A stretch of DNA of 6,009 nucleotides from Dehalococcoidia bacterium (lineage in GTDB: Bacteria > Chloroflexota > Dehalococcoidia > Dehalococcoidales > G020351185). The notes beneath the pieces were generated by a model. The model was not told the origin of the DNA. It was given only the letters and a program-made list of their open reading frames with translations, and ran no database searches. The stretch is from contig DAOWJL010000043.1 of assembly GCA_030640385.1 (NCBI GenBank), positions 1 to 6,009 of the forward strand, read 5' to 3'. Shown piece after piece: positions 1-5,746 of the stretch (position 1 is its first letter; each line of letters starts with the position of its first letter). The translations under genes were made by a program, and so were the position numbers.

Positions 1-1510
1 GGATAACGCGGTGGTAGCGCAGCCTGGACAGGTCCAGGGCGTCGTCGATGCCGGCGCCCAGGGCGGTTATTATAGCGCGTATTTCTTCGTGGGAGAGCAT
101 CTTATCCGGTGATGCTTTTTCCACGTTCAGTATCTTGCCTCTGAGTGGCAGGATTGCCTGGAAACGGCGGTTACGCCCCTCCTTTGCCGAGCCGCCGGCG
201 GAGGGGCCCTCCACCAGGTATATCTCGCAATGGGCGGGGTCCTTCTCCGAACAATCGGATAGCTTGCCGGGCAATGTTCCGACATCCAGGCTGCTCTTGC
301 GTATGACGAGGTCACGGGCTTTGCGGGCGGCTTCCCTGGCTTTGGCTGAGGTGATGCACTTCTCAATAATCCTCTTGGCTTCGTCCGGGTGCTCTTCAAG
401 GTATAGCGACAATTCCTCTACGACGACGCTCTCTACAAGGCTCTTGATTTCAATGTTACCCAGCTTGGATTTCGTCTGCCCCTCGAACTGCGGCTCGGAG
501 AGTTTGACGCTGACAACGGCGGTGAGGCCCTCGCGGGCGTCGTCGCCTACCAGGTTGGAGTCGCCCTCCTTGAGGAGCTTGCTTTTATGGGCGTAGTCGT
601 TAAGCACCCGCGTCAGCGCCGAGCGGAAACCGGTAAGGTGAGTGCCGCCGTCGATAGTATTGACGCAGTTGGCAAAACAGATGGTATTGTCGGTAAAGCC
701 GTCGTTATACTGCAGGGCGACTTCAACGATGGTGTGGTTTACCTGTTTTGAAATATATATCGGCGGGCGGTGGCGCACTGTGCGGTTGCGGTTGAGGTGG
801 CGCACAAAACCTGTAATACCACCCTCGAAATAGAAGGTCATCTCGGCGTCCTGGCGCTTGTTTATGAGGCAGATTTCGAGCCCTTTGTTCAGGTAAGCCA
901 TCTCCCGCAGGCGCTCACTCAGAGTATTGAAATTATAGTCTATTTTGTCGAATATTTCGGTGTCAGCCAGGAAGGTCATTGTGGTGCCGGTGCCGTCGGC
1001 TTCACCGACCTCATGCACCGCTCCCTGGGGTATTCCCTTCTTAAATTCCTGGCGGTACTTCTTGCCATCACGGTAAATTATAACCTCAAGGTGTTCGGAA
1101 AGGGCGTTGACCACCGAGGCGCCTACACCGTGCAACCCGCCCGATACCTGGTAGGTTTTACCGCCGAACTTCGCCCCGGCATGGAGAACTGTCATCACCG
1201 TCTCCAGGGCTGAAATCTTGGTCGCTGGGTGGATGTCTACCGGAATGCCCCGGCCGTTATCCTCGACGGTGACGGTGTCGTCTTCCTGCAGGGTGACCGT
1301 TATGCGGGTACAGAAGCCGGCCATGGCTTCATCAATGCTGTTGTAGGCGATCTCATAGACAAGGTGATTCAGCCCCCGCTGGTCGGTTGAGCCGATATAC
1401 ATCCCCGGGCGGCGGCGGACGGCTTCTCGTCCACCCAACACCTGGATGTCAGCTGCCGAATATTCGTTGGTTACCTTCTTTTTATCTTGTGATGCTTTTT
1501 CTTTTGTCAA
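1..1510 (-). CDS. gyrB: DNA gyrase subunit B (C-terminal part outside window)
   Basis: GyrB is the ATPase subunit of DNA gyrase, which with GyrA introduces negative supercoils. The window holds the first 503 codons; about 130-150 more residues are expected past the left edge. Visible landmarks are RRRPGMYIGS near residues 32-41, the catalytic-base region YEIAYNSIDEA (E53, N57), DNGRGIPVDIHP from D84, the glycine-rich VSGGLHGVG ATP lid, QYNDGF and DGGTHL, GQTKSKL (K347, equivalent to E. coli K337), and the start of the TOPRIM domain at LVEG (E434, equivalent to E. coli E424) followed by LPLRGKILNVEKA. The start is TTG 1510: it follows AGGTGA with 6 nt spacing, and an in-frame TGA lies three codons upstream, so no earlier start is possible. 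Two oddities are proline where EGDSAGG has aspartate (P436) and tyrosine where VDNS has aspartate (Y56). ParE is the alternative; the KILNVEKA segment and length favour GyrB. It lies downstream of hisS on the same strand but has its own promoter. Confidence 0.96.
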   Translation of the reverse strand, partial: MTKEKASQDKKKVTNEYSAADIQVLGGREAVRRRPGMYIGSTDQRGLNHLVYEIAYNSIDEAMAGFCTRITVTLQEDDTVTVEDNGRGIPVDIHPATKISALETVMTVLHAGAKFGGKTYQVSGGLHGVGASVVNALSEHLEVIIYRDGKKYRQEFKKGIPQGAVHEVGEADGTGTTMTFLADTEIFDKIDYNFNTLSERLREMAYLNKGLEICLINKRQDAEMTFYFEGGITGFVRHLNRNRTVRHRPPIYISKQVNHTIVEVALQYNDGFTDNTICFANCVNTIDGGTHLTGFRSALTRVLNDYAHKSKLLKEGDSNLVGDDAREGLTAVVSVKLSEPQFEGQTKSKLGNIEIKSLVESVVVEELSLYLEEHPDEAKRIIEKCITSAKAREAARKARDLVIRKSSLDVGTLPGKLSDCSEKDPAHCEIYLVEGPSAGGSAKEGRNRRFQAILPLRGKILNVEKASPDKMLSHEEIRAIITALGAGIDDALDLSRLRYHRVI

Positions 1511-1522
1511 ATGTAATCACCT
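1508..1522 (-). promoter_or_regulatory. gyrB ribosome binding site and TTG start
   Basis: Read on the minus strand, AGGTGA (1522-1517) lies 6 nt before TTG (1510-1508). It is complementary to the 3' end of 16S rRNA (UCACCU). The TGA inside this Shine-Dalgarno sequence is also an in-frame stop for the gyrB frame, which fixes the TTG as the start. The first residues (TKEKASQDKKK) are a lysine-rich, poorly conserved tail before the family core. Confidence 0.8.
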
Positions 1523-1644
1523 GAATAGAATAGCTAAAGAAAGGAGAGAATATAGAGAAACAAAGGGACCAGGGCAGGCACTGAAGGTAATAAAAAGGGT
1601 GGCGAACATTTTGCCAGTCCCTTGTCTTTTTACGAAGGTCCATC
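1511..1644 (-). promoter_or_regulatory. gyrB 5' leader with possible hairpin and short ORF
   Basis: From the predicted transcription start near 1644 to the TTG at 1510 lies a leader of about 134 nt, long compared with the roughly 20-25 nt leaders of the other genes here. GGGAC (plus strand GTCCC, 1617-1621) can pair with GTCCC (plus strand GGGAC, 1565-1569); the stem extends on the outer side as ACAA/TTTGT with one bulge and on the inner side by G-U and G-C pairs, enclosing about 40 nt. A 30-codon ORF, ATG 1609 to TGA 1517, begins after AAGGGA, which lies in the 5' arm of this stem. The leader is pyrimidine-rich near the gene. I do not recognise a known riboswitch class. The structure and ORF are seen in the sequence; any regulatory role is inference. 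Confidence 0.35.
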
Positions 1645-1650
1645 TACTGA

Positions 1651-1679
1651 ATTATAGCACATTTCAGGCGTCAGGTAAA
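1651..1679 (-). promoter_or_regulatory. gyrB promoter
   Basis: On the minus strand, TTTACC (1679-1674, 4 of 6 to TTGACA) is followed after exactly 17 bp by a perfect TATAAT (1656-1651). TGC directly before the TATAAT makes it an extended -10 (TGCTATAAT), which would compensate for the weak -35. It starts about 5 bp after the hisS stop codon, so gyrB can be transcribed separately from hisS. I see no terminator between hisS and this promoter, so read-through from hisS is also possible. Confidence 0.7.
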
Positions 1680-1683
1680 GAAA

Positions 1684-2940
1684 TTAAGGCGGGCACTGCA
1701 ATCTATTCTGCAACTTGGTGAGTGCTATCGTTTCCTGCTCAGCGGTGGTCATATTCCGCAGTATCACCGTGCCCGTTTCAATTTCTTCTTCGCCGATTAT
1801 GATTACATAGTGGGCACTGAAGTTGTTTGCCTGTCTCAGCTGGGCTTTGAGGCTCTTCGAGCTTGAAGCCTGCAACACCCCGATGCCGGCTCCTCTCAAG
1901 CTGGATGCCAGCTTTACCGCTTCGTTTTTAACCTTATCGCCGGCCTGGGCAATAAAGACCTCCGGCGTGGGGATGGGCGGGATAGCGACCTGCTGTTTTT
2001 TCAGATTGAGGATGATGCGCTCGATGCCGGTGGCGAAACCAAGCGCCGGTGTCGGTTTACCGCCGAGCCCCTCTATAAGGTCGTCATAGCGGCCACCCCC
2101 GCCGATGGTGCTCTGGGCGCCCCCCGTCTGCGGCTGAATCTCAAATACAGTCCTCGTATAGTAGTCCAGCCCTCTAACCAGGCAGTGGTTCACCGAAAAT
2201 GGTAGTTCAAGCTGCTGTAAATATTTCCTTAACAAGTTGAAGTGCTCGGCGCAATCGGGGCAGAGGCAATCGGCACTTCTTGGGGCAGAAGCGGCAAATT
2301 GCTGACACAGGGGCTTTTTACAGTCGAGCAGCCTTAGTGTATTTTTCTCCAGCCTGACCCCGCATTCCGGGCATAGTTCATCACGATGCCCGATGTAGTA
2401 TTGCCGCAGACTGGCAAGGTAATCCGGGCGGCACTTACGGCAGCCGATGCTGTTAAGTAGTAGTTTCAGGCGCCTTAACCCCAGTGATTCGAAGAAGCGC
2501 CATGCCATATCAATGACTTCGGCGTCAAGGGCGGGGTCGTTATCGCCGATAACCTCGTAGCCGAACTGATGGTGTTGCCGATACCTGCCTGCCTGAGGCC
2601 TCTCATAGCGGAAAATAGAGGCTGAATAGTAAAGCTTTACCGGTTGCGGCTGGTTGTGCATGCCGTTCTCTATATAGGCGCGGCAGACGGGGGCTGTCCC
2701 CTCAGGCCGCAGCGTTATCCGGTTGCCACCCTTATCCTCGAAGGAATACATTTCCTTTTCGACGATATCGGTCCTCTCACCGATACTGCGGGAGAAGAGA
2801 TTCATATTCTCGAAGACGGGGGTATCGATGCGTTCGTATCCGTATAGCTGGCAGGTTTGAGCCGCCTTTTGTTCTATATAGCGCCAGTAAGCCTGCTCTG
2901 CGGGCAATATATCCACTGTTCCACGTGGTGCCTGGTACAC
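1684..2940 (-). CDS. hisS: Histidine--tRNA ligase (HisRS)
   Basis: HisRS is the cytoplasmic class II synthetase that activates histidine with ATP and charges tRNAHis. From GTG 2940 the protein is 418 aa, normal for the family, and opens with the typical YQAPRGTVDILP. Motif 1 region lies around 32-60, LRPEGTAPVCRAY at 77-89, motif 2 FRYERPQAGRYRQ at 110-122, the HisA motif LVRGLDYY at 254-261, GGGGRYDDL at 280-288, motif 3 GFATGIER at 301-308, and the anticodon-binding domain from about 325. The insertion domain is cysteine-rich: C167/C170, C190/C193, C207, C212, C225/C227/C230. Start choice: ATG 2973 overlaps the TATAAT at 2977-2972 and so would precede the transcript; ATG 2952 has no Shine-Dalgarno; GTG 2940 has GGGAG 5 nt upstream and matches the family N-terminus. 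It is divergent from rel, and gyrB follows 173 bp downstream. Confidence 0.97.
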   Translation of the reverse strand: MYQAPRGTVDILPAEQAYWRYIEQKAAQTCQLYGYERIDTPVFENMNLFSRSIGERTDIVEKEMYSFEDKGGNRITLRPEGTAPVCRAYIENGMHNQPQPVKLYYSASIFRYERPQAGRYRQHHQFGYEVIGDNDPALDAEVIDMAWRFFESLGLRRLKLLLNSIGCRKCRPDYLASLRQYYIGHRDELCPECGVRLEKNTLRLLDCKKPLCQQFAASAPRSADCLCPDCAEHFNLLRKYLQQLELPFSVNHCLVRGLDYYTRTVFEIQPQTGGAQSTIGGGGRYDDLIEGLGGKPTPALGFATGIERIILNLKKQQVAIPPIPTPEVFIAQAGDKVKNEAVKLASSLRGAGIGVLQASSSKSLKAQLRQANNFSAHYVIIIGEEEIETGTVILRNMTTAEQETIALTKLQNRLQCPP

Positions 2941-2945
2941 ATCAG

Positions 2946-2950
2946 CTCCC
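2946..2950 (-). promoter_or_regulatory. hisS ribosome binding site deciding GTG start
   Basis: On the minus strand GGGAG (2950-2946) is followed by 5 nt and then GTG (2940-2938). The site lies within what would be coding sequence if either upstream ATG were used. Its spacing and the conserved YQAPRGT immediately after the GTG support the shorter protein. Confidence 0.65.
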
Positions 2951-2971
2951 ATTTTTAAGCTAGAATACCCC

Positions 2972-3000
2972 ATTATAGCTCTGTTTGTAAAGGTAGCCGC
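2972..3000 (-). promoter_or_regulatory. hisS promoter (perfect -10, weak -35)
   Basis: On the minus strand there is a perfect TATAAT at 2977-2972. At 17 bp spacing the -35 position (3000-2995) reads GCGGCT, a poor match to TTGACA, so either an activator helps or the -10 alone defines a weak promoter. The predicted start is near 2965, giving a leader of about 25 nt ahead of GTG 2940. The -35 region falls inside the palindrome shared with the rel promoter. Confidence 0.5.
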
Positions 3001-3006
3001 TACTTT
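2990..3006. repeat. Palindrome between the hisS and rel promoters
   Basis: GTAGC (2993-2997) and GCTAC (2999-3003) form perfect 5-bp inverted arms around one central base at 2998. The outer bases extend the symmetry to 2990/3006 and 2991/3005, with one mismatch at 2992/3004. It covers the hisS -35 position and touches the rel -35 (3005-3010). A regulator binding here could act on both genes. The symmetry is seen; the operator role is inferred, and arms this short can occur by chance. Confidence 0.35.
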
Positions 3007-3033
3007 GCCAAGTTATCAGTATTGCATTATACT
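3005..3033 (+). promoter_or_regulatory. rel promoter
   Basis: TTGCCA (3005-3010, 5 of 6 to TTGACA) and TATACT (3028-3033, 5 of 6 to TATAAT) are separated by exactly 17 bp. Transcription should start near 3040. This places the TTG at 3022 upstream of the transcript and leaves about 24 nt of leader before ATG 3064. Confidence 0.7.
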
Positions 3034-3063
3034 AAAAATGTAATCCTGGTTGTTGGTGCAAAA

Positions 3064-5253
3064 ATGATACCTGTTAGCTTACTGCTGGAAAAGGCCGGAC
3101 AGTATCTCCCCCCGGAGAAGCTGGCTCTGGTTGAAGAGGCTTACCGCTTTGCCCTTAAGGCGCATAAAGGGCAAATGCGTAAATCGGGCGAGCCCTACCT
3201 TGAACACCCGCTTCAGGTTGCTCTGACTCTGGCCGAGCTTCAGCTTGATGCCGGTTCTCTGGCGGCCGCCCTGCTGCATGATGTTACCGAGGATTGCAGC
3301 ATCCCTATCTCGCAGATTGAGGATAAGTTTGGCCCTGAGGTGGCCAAGCTGGTTGATGGCACTACCAAGCTGGGGCGGTTATCTTTGCAGGTTCCCTCGG
3401 GGACGGTAAGGCGGGGTGGTATGGCTACCAGGCAGCAGGCGGAGAACCTCAGAAAAATGCTGGTGGCAATGGCCGAAGACCTGCGCGTTGTCTTTATAAA
3501 ACTGGCAGACAGGCTACACAACATGCATACTTTAGGTGTGCTATCTTTGGAGCGTCGGCGCAGTATCTCCCGGGAGACACTGGAGATATATGCCCCACTA
3601 GCCCATCGCCTGGGGATATGGGAACTCAAATGGCAACTGGAAGACCTGGCCTTTCGTTATCTTGAGCCCAGAAAATACAATCAACTGGTAAATCTGGTGG
3701 CTACCCGGCGTACCGAGCGGGAGAATTTCATAGCCAAGGTAATAGACATCCTGAAAAGAGAATTCGATAAGGTAAAGCTGAAAGCCGAGATATCAGGCAG
3801 GCCCAAACATCTATACAGCATCTATCAGAAGATGGAAAGATATACGGCGCAGGGCAAGCATTTCGATGACATATATGACCTTCTCGCCCTGCGGGTACTG
3901 GTTGACACGATACCTAATTGCTATAATGCGGTCGGCATTGTGCACAGCATGTGGCATCCACTCCCCGGCACTTTTGATGACTATATCGGTAATCCCAGGC
4001 CAAATGGCTACCAGGCGTTGCATACCGCGGTTATGTGCCTGGAGACAACCCCTCTGGAGGTCCAGATTCGCACCCGGGGTATGCACCATATTGCCGAATA
4101 CGGCGTAGCCGCTCACTGGCGCTACAAAGAGGGTGATAAAGAGGATATACACTTTGAAGAGAGGGTAGGCTGGCTGCGACAACTGATTGACTGGCACCGG
4201 GAACTCAGTGGTGCCGAGGAGTTTCTGGAATCAGTAAAAACCGATATTTTTATTGACCAGGTCTTCGTATTCAGCCCAAAGGGTGAAATAAAGGATTTGC
4301 CAAAAGGCTCAACCCCTCTTGATTTTGCCTATCGCATACATACCGAGCTTGGGCATCACTGTATCGGCGCCAAGGTTAATGGTAGGATGGTGCCCCTTGA
4401 TTATCAATTACACAACGGCGATGTCGTCGAGATCCTGACCACCAAGCGGGATAAGGGTCCTACACGGGACTGGTTGAGCCCCCATCTGGGTTATACAAAG
4501 ACCTCCCATGCAAGGGAAAAGATACGGCAGTGGTTTAAGAAGCAGGAACGGGCGGATAATATTGAGCACGGACGGGAGCTGCTGGAAAAAGAGCTAAAAC
4601 AGCTGGGCTTGAAGTTCAGTAACCGGGAGAAGCTGGCAGAATTATTCAAATACGCGAGTGCTAACGACTTCCTGGCGGCTATCGGTTACGGCGGCATTAG
4701 CGTTCACCATATTGCCCTGAAGCTGGCGGCACAACAGGAGCAGCCGAGGCCGGTTATTGATTTAGTGCCGCCAAAACCACCGACATCAACCGTTCAGGTA
4801 CTGGGCGTTGGTGATTTGCTGACAAATCTGGCCGGCTGCTGCCACCCTGTTCCCGGTGACGATATCGTTGGTTATGTTACGCGTAACCGGGGGATAACAG
4901 TCCACCGCCGGGATTGTTACAATGTTGTTAATGAGGAAGAGAAGGAGAGGTTGATAAAGGTGGAGTGGGGGCAGTCAGATTCCCAGTACCCTGTCAATAT
5001 TCAGATAGAAGCCCTGGATAGGGTCGGGCTGGTGCGCGATATATCTACCGTCGTCGCCGAAGAGAAGGTGAATATTGCCAGTATGAATGTTATCGAGCAC
5101 AATGACCATACCACTACCCTGTATCTTACCCTGGAGACGAAGGGGTTGGCTCAGTTGAGCCGGTTGCTAACCAGGATTGGCGGCATCCGGGGCGTGGGCA
5201 GTGTTTTACGGGTGGGGGATGAGGCTACCGTAAAACAAAAACCGTCAACGTAA
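3064..5253 (+). CDS. rel: RelA/SpoT-family (p)ppGpp synthetase/hydrolase
   Basis: This is a long RSH enzyme of the stringent response, which makes (p)ppGpp from ATP and GTP/GDP and probably also hydrolyses it. It acts on ribosomes that hold uncharged tRNA. From ATG 3064 it is 729 aa, typical of the family. The HD hydrolase domain (about 20-180) keeps H48, H72-D73, E76-D77 and LADRLHN with D149. The synthetase domain has RPKHLYSIYQKM (246-257), YDLLALRV (271-278), NPRPNGYQALHT (310-321) and LEVQIRT (331-337). TGS spans about 394-458. The zinc-finger/CC region has GCCHPVPGD (C592, C593) plus H614 and C618, and a C-terminal ACT domain spans about 643-718. The intact HD site argues for a bifunctional Rel, yet the loop at 303-306 is TFDD, resembling EXDD of monofunctional RelA rather than RXKD. 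ATG 3064 is preferred over TTG 3022, which lies upstream of the predicted transcript and lacks a Shine-Dalgarno; GGTG precedes the ATG by 5 nt. Confidence 0.95.
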   Translation: MIPVSLLLEKAGQYLPPEKLALVEEAYRFALKAHKGQMRKSGEPYLEHPLQVALTLAELQLDAGSLAAALLHDVTEDCSIPISQIEDKFGPEVAKLVDGTTKLGRLSLQVPSGTVRRGGMATRQQAENLRKMLVAMAEDLRVVFIKLADRLHNMHTLGVLSLERRRSISRETLEIYAPLAHRLGIWELKWQLEDLAFRYLEPRKYNQLVNLVATRRTERENFIAKVIDILKREFDKVKLKAEISGRPKHLYSIYQKMERYTAQGKHFDDIYDLLALRVLVDTIPNCYNAVGIVHSMWHPLPGTFDDYIGNPRPNGYQALHTAVMCLETTPLEVQIRTRGMHHIAEYGVAAHWRYKEGDKEDIHFEERVGWLRQLIDWHRELSGAEEFLESVKTDIFIDQVFVFSPKGEIKDLPKGSTPLDFAYRIHTELGHHCIGAKVNGRMVPLDYQLHNGDVVEILTTKRDKGPTRDWLSPHLGYTKTSHAREKIRQWFKKQERADNIEHGRELLEKELKQLGLKFSNREKLAELFKYASANDFLAAIGYGGISVHHIALKLAAQQEQPRPVIDLVPPKPPTSTVQVLGVGDLLTNLAGCCHPVPGDDIVGYVTRNRGITVHRRDCYNVVNEEEKERLIKVEWGQSDSQYPVNIQIEALDRVGLVRDISTVVAEEKVNIASMNVIEHNDHTTTLYLTLETKGLAQLSRLLTRIGGIRGVGSVLRVGDEATVKQKPST

Positions 5254-5294
5254 TTTAGACATCATGGTATAGAGCCGCTTAACAACCCGTCCCT
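5254..5294. other. rel-rpsT intergenic region, no terminator seen
   Basis: Between the rel stop codon and the rpsT -35 element there are about 40 bp without a GC-rich hairpin or T-tract. Transcription from rel may therefore run into rpsT in addition to initiation at the rpsT promoter. Confidence 0.4.
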
Positions 5295-5323
5295 TTGTAA
5301 ATTAGAAAGACTTGCTGTATAAT
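5295..5323 (+). promoter_or_regulatory. rpsT promoter
   Basis: TTGTAA (5295-5300, 4 of 6 to TTGACA) and a perfect TATAAT (5318-5323) are separated by 17 bp. The predicted start is near 5330, giving a leader of only about 20 nt that is mostly Shine-Dalgarno. It suits a strongly expressed ribosomal protein gene. Confidence 0.7.
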
Positions 5324-5335
5324 ACATACCATAAT

Positions 5336-5343
5336 AAGGAGGT
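5336..5343 (+). promoter_or_regulatory. rpsT ribosome binding site (AAGGAGGT)
   Basis: AAGGAGGT is a full anti-Shine-Dalgarno match, 6 nt before the TTG at 5350. It is the strongest ribosome binding site in the window and supports use of the TTG start, after which the conserved PNTKSAKK follows directly. Confidence 0.85.
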
Positions 5344-5349
5344 ATCTAC

Positions 5350-5631
5350 TTGCCCAATACAAAATCGGCTAAAAAGCAGGTTCGGGTAAACCAGAGGAAG
5401 CAGTTACGCAATAAATCTATCCGTAGCCAGAACAAGACGCTTGTAAGAAAAGCGGAGGAACTTGTCTTCTCCGGTCGGGTTAAAGAGGCTGAAGGTGGCG
5501 TAACAGCCGCCGTTCGTTCCCTGGATAAGGCGGCCGAGAAGGGGGTTATCCACCCCAATAACGCCGCCCGTCGTAAATCGCGGCTGATGAAAAAATTGAA
5601 CCAGGCTAAGGCTGAACCAGCAGCCGAATAA
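5350..5631 (+). CDS. rpsT: 30S ribosomal protein bS20
   Basis: bS20 is a primary 16S rRNA-binding protein of the small subunit, all helical and very basic. The 93-aa product has the usual length and hallmarks: N-terminal PNTKSAKKQVR, a lysine/arginine-rich first helix (RKQLRNKSIRSQNKT), the conserved LDKAAEKGVIHPNNAARRKSRL at about 66-87 (the family's best signature), and an alanine/glutamate tail. It begins with TTG, supported by a perfect Shine-Dalgarno; no ATG or GTG in frame is compatible with the conserved N-terminus. Escherichia coli rpsT also starts with UUG and is autoregulated at translation, so a similar arrangement here is possible but not shown. It has its own promoter, about 96 bp after rel, and is followed by a hairpin terminator before lexA. 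Confidence 0.97.
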   Translation: MPNTKSAKKQVRVNQRKQLRNKSIRSQNKTLVRKAEELVFSGRVKEAEGGVTAAVRSLDKAAEKGVIHPNNAARRKSRLMKKLNQAKAEPAAE

Positions 5632-5667
5632 TCGCCTTTCGGCAAAGAGAATTGTCCTTTCAGTAAG

Positions 5668-5700
5668 GCTGCCAGGAAACTGGCAGCTAAATGTTTATTC
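5668..5700 (+). terminator. Probable intrinsic terminator after rpsT
   Basis: GCTGCCAG (5668-5675) and CTGGCAGC (5680-5687) form a perfect 8-bp GC-rich stem closed by a GAAA (GNRA-type) tetraloop, extendable by a G-U pair at 5667/5688. The following stretch, 5688-5700, is T-rich but interrupted (TAAATGTTTATTC), so termination may be partial. It lies 36 bp after the rpsT stop and before the lexA promoter, the expected place to separate the two units. Confidence 0.65.
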
Positions 5701-5714
5701 TCCCCTAAAGGGTA

Positions 5715-5743
5715 TTGACAAAAGGGAAGTCCTGTTCTAAAAT
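5715..5743 (+). promoter_or_regulatory. lexA promoter
   Basis: A perfect TTGACA (5715-5720) and TAAAAT (5738-5743, 5 of 6 to TATAAT) are separated by 17 bp, the strongest -35 in the window. The predicted start, near 5750, falls inside the SOS box, as expected for an SOS gene shut off by LexA. The leader would be about 25 nt. Confidence 0.8.
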
Positions 5744-5746
5744 AAT

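Noticed and set aside
48..1213. Plus-strand open frames across the gyrB region (48-596, 642-833, 770-1213)
   Set aside because: They are antisense to a well-conserved gyrB reading frame, resemble no family I know and lack ribosome sites.
109..1501. A 13-bp direct repeat (GTGATGCTTTTTC) at 109-121 and 1489-1501
   Set aside because: On the gyrB strand both copies encode E-K-A-S followed by x-D-K, one in the conserved NVEKASPDK and one in the N-terminal tail. With only two copies in one gene, chance similarity of short lysine-rich coding is the simplest reading.
1446..1721. Plus-strand 91-aa open frame across the gyrB start and leader
   Set aside because: It is antisense to the gyrB start, leader, promoter and hisS end, with no promoter or ribosome site of its own and no recognisable protein features.
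2941..2973. ATG 2973 or ATG 2952 as the hisS start
   Set aside because: ATG 2973 overlaps the predicted -10 and ATG 2952 lacks a ribosome site, whereas GTG 2940 has GGGAG 5 nt upstream and yields the family N-terminus.
3022..3063. TTG at 3022 as the rel start, adding 14 residues
   Set aside because: It lies between the -35 and -10 elements of a well-spaced promoter, has no Shine-Dalgarno, and the extra residues look unlike the family. ATG 3064 fits better.
5346..5645. Minus-strand 99-aa open frame opposite rpsT
   Set aside because: It mirrors rpsT almost exactly, which is usual for antisense shadows of lysine- and alanine-rich genes; no supporting signals.
5702..5712. CCC-TAAA-GGG mini-hairpin just upstream of the lexA -35
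   Set aside because: A 3-bp stem is too short to call a terminator or operator; the 8-bp hairpin at 5668-5687 explains termination better.
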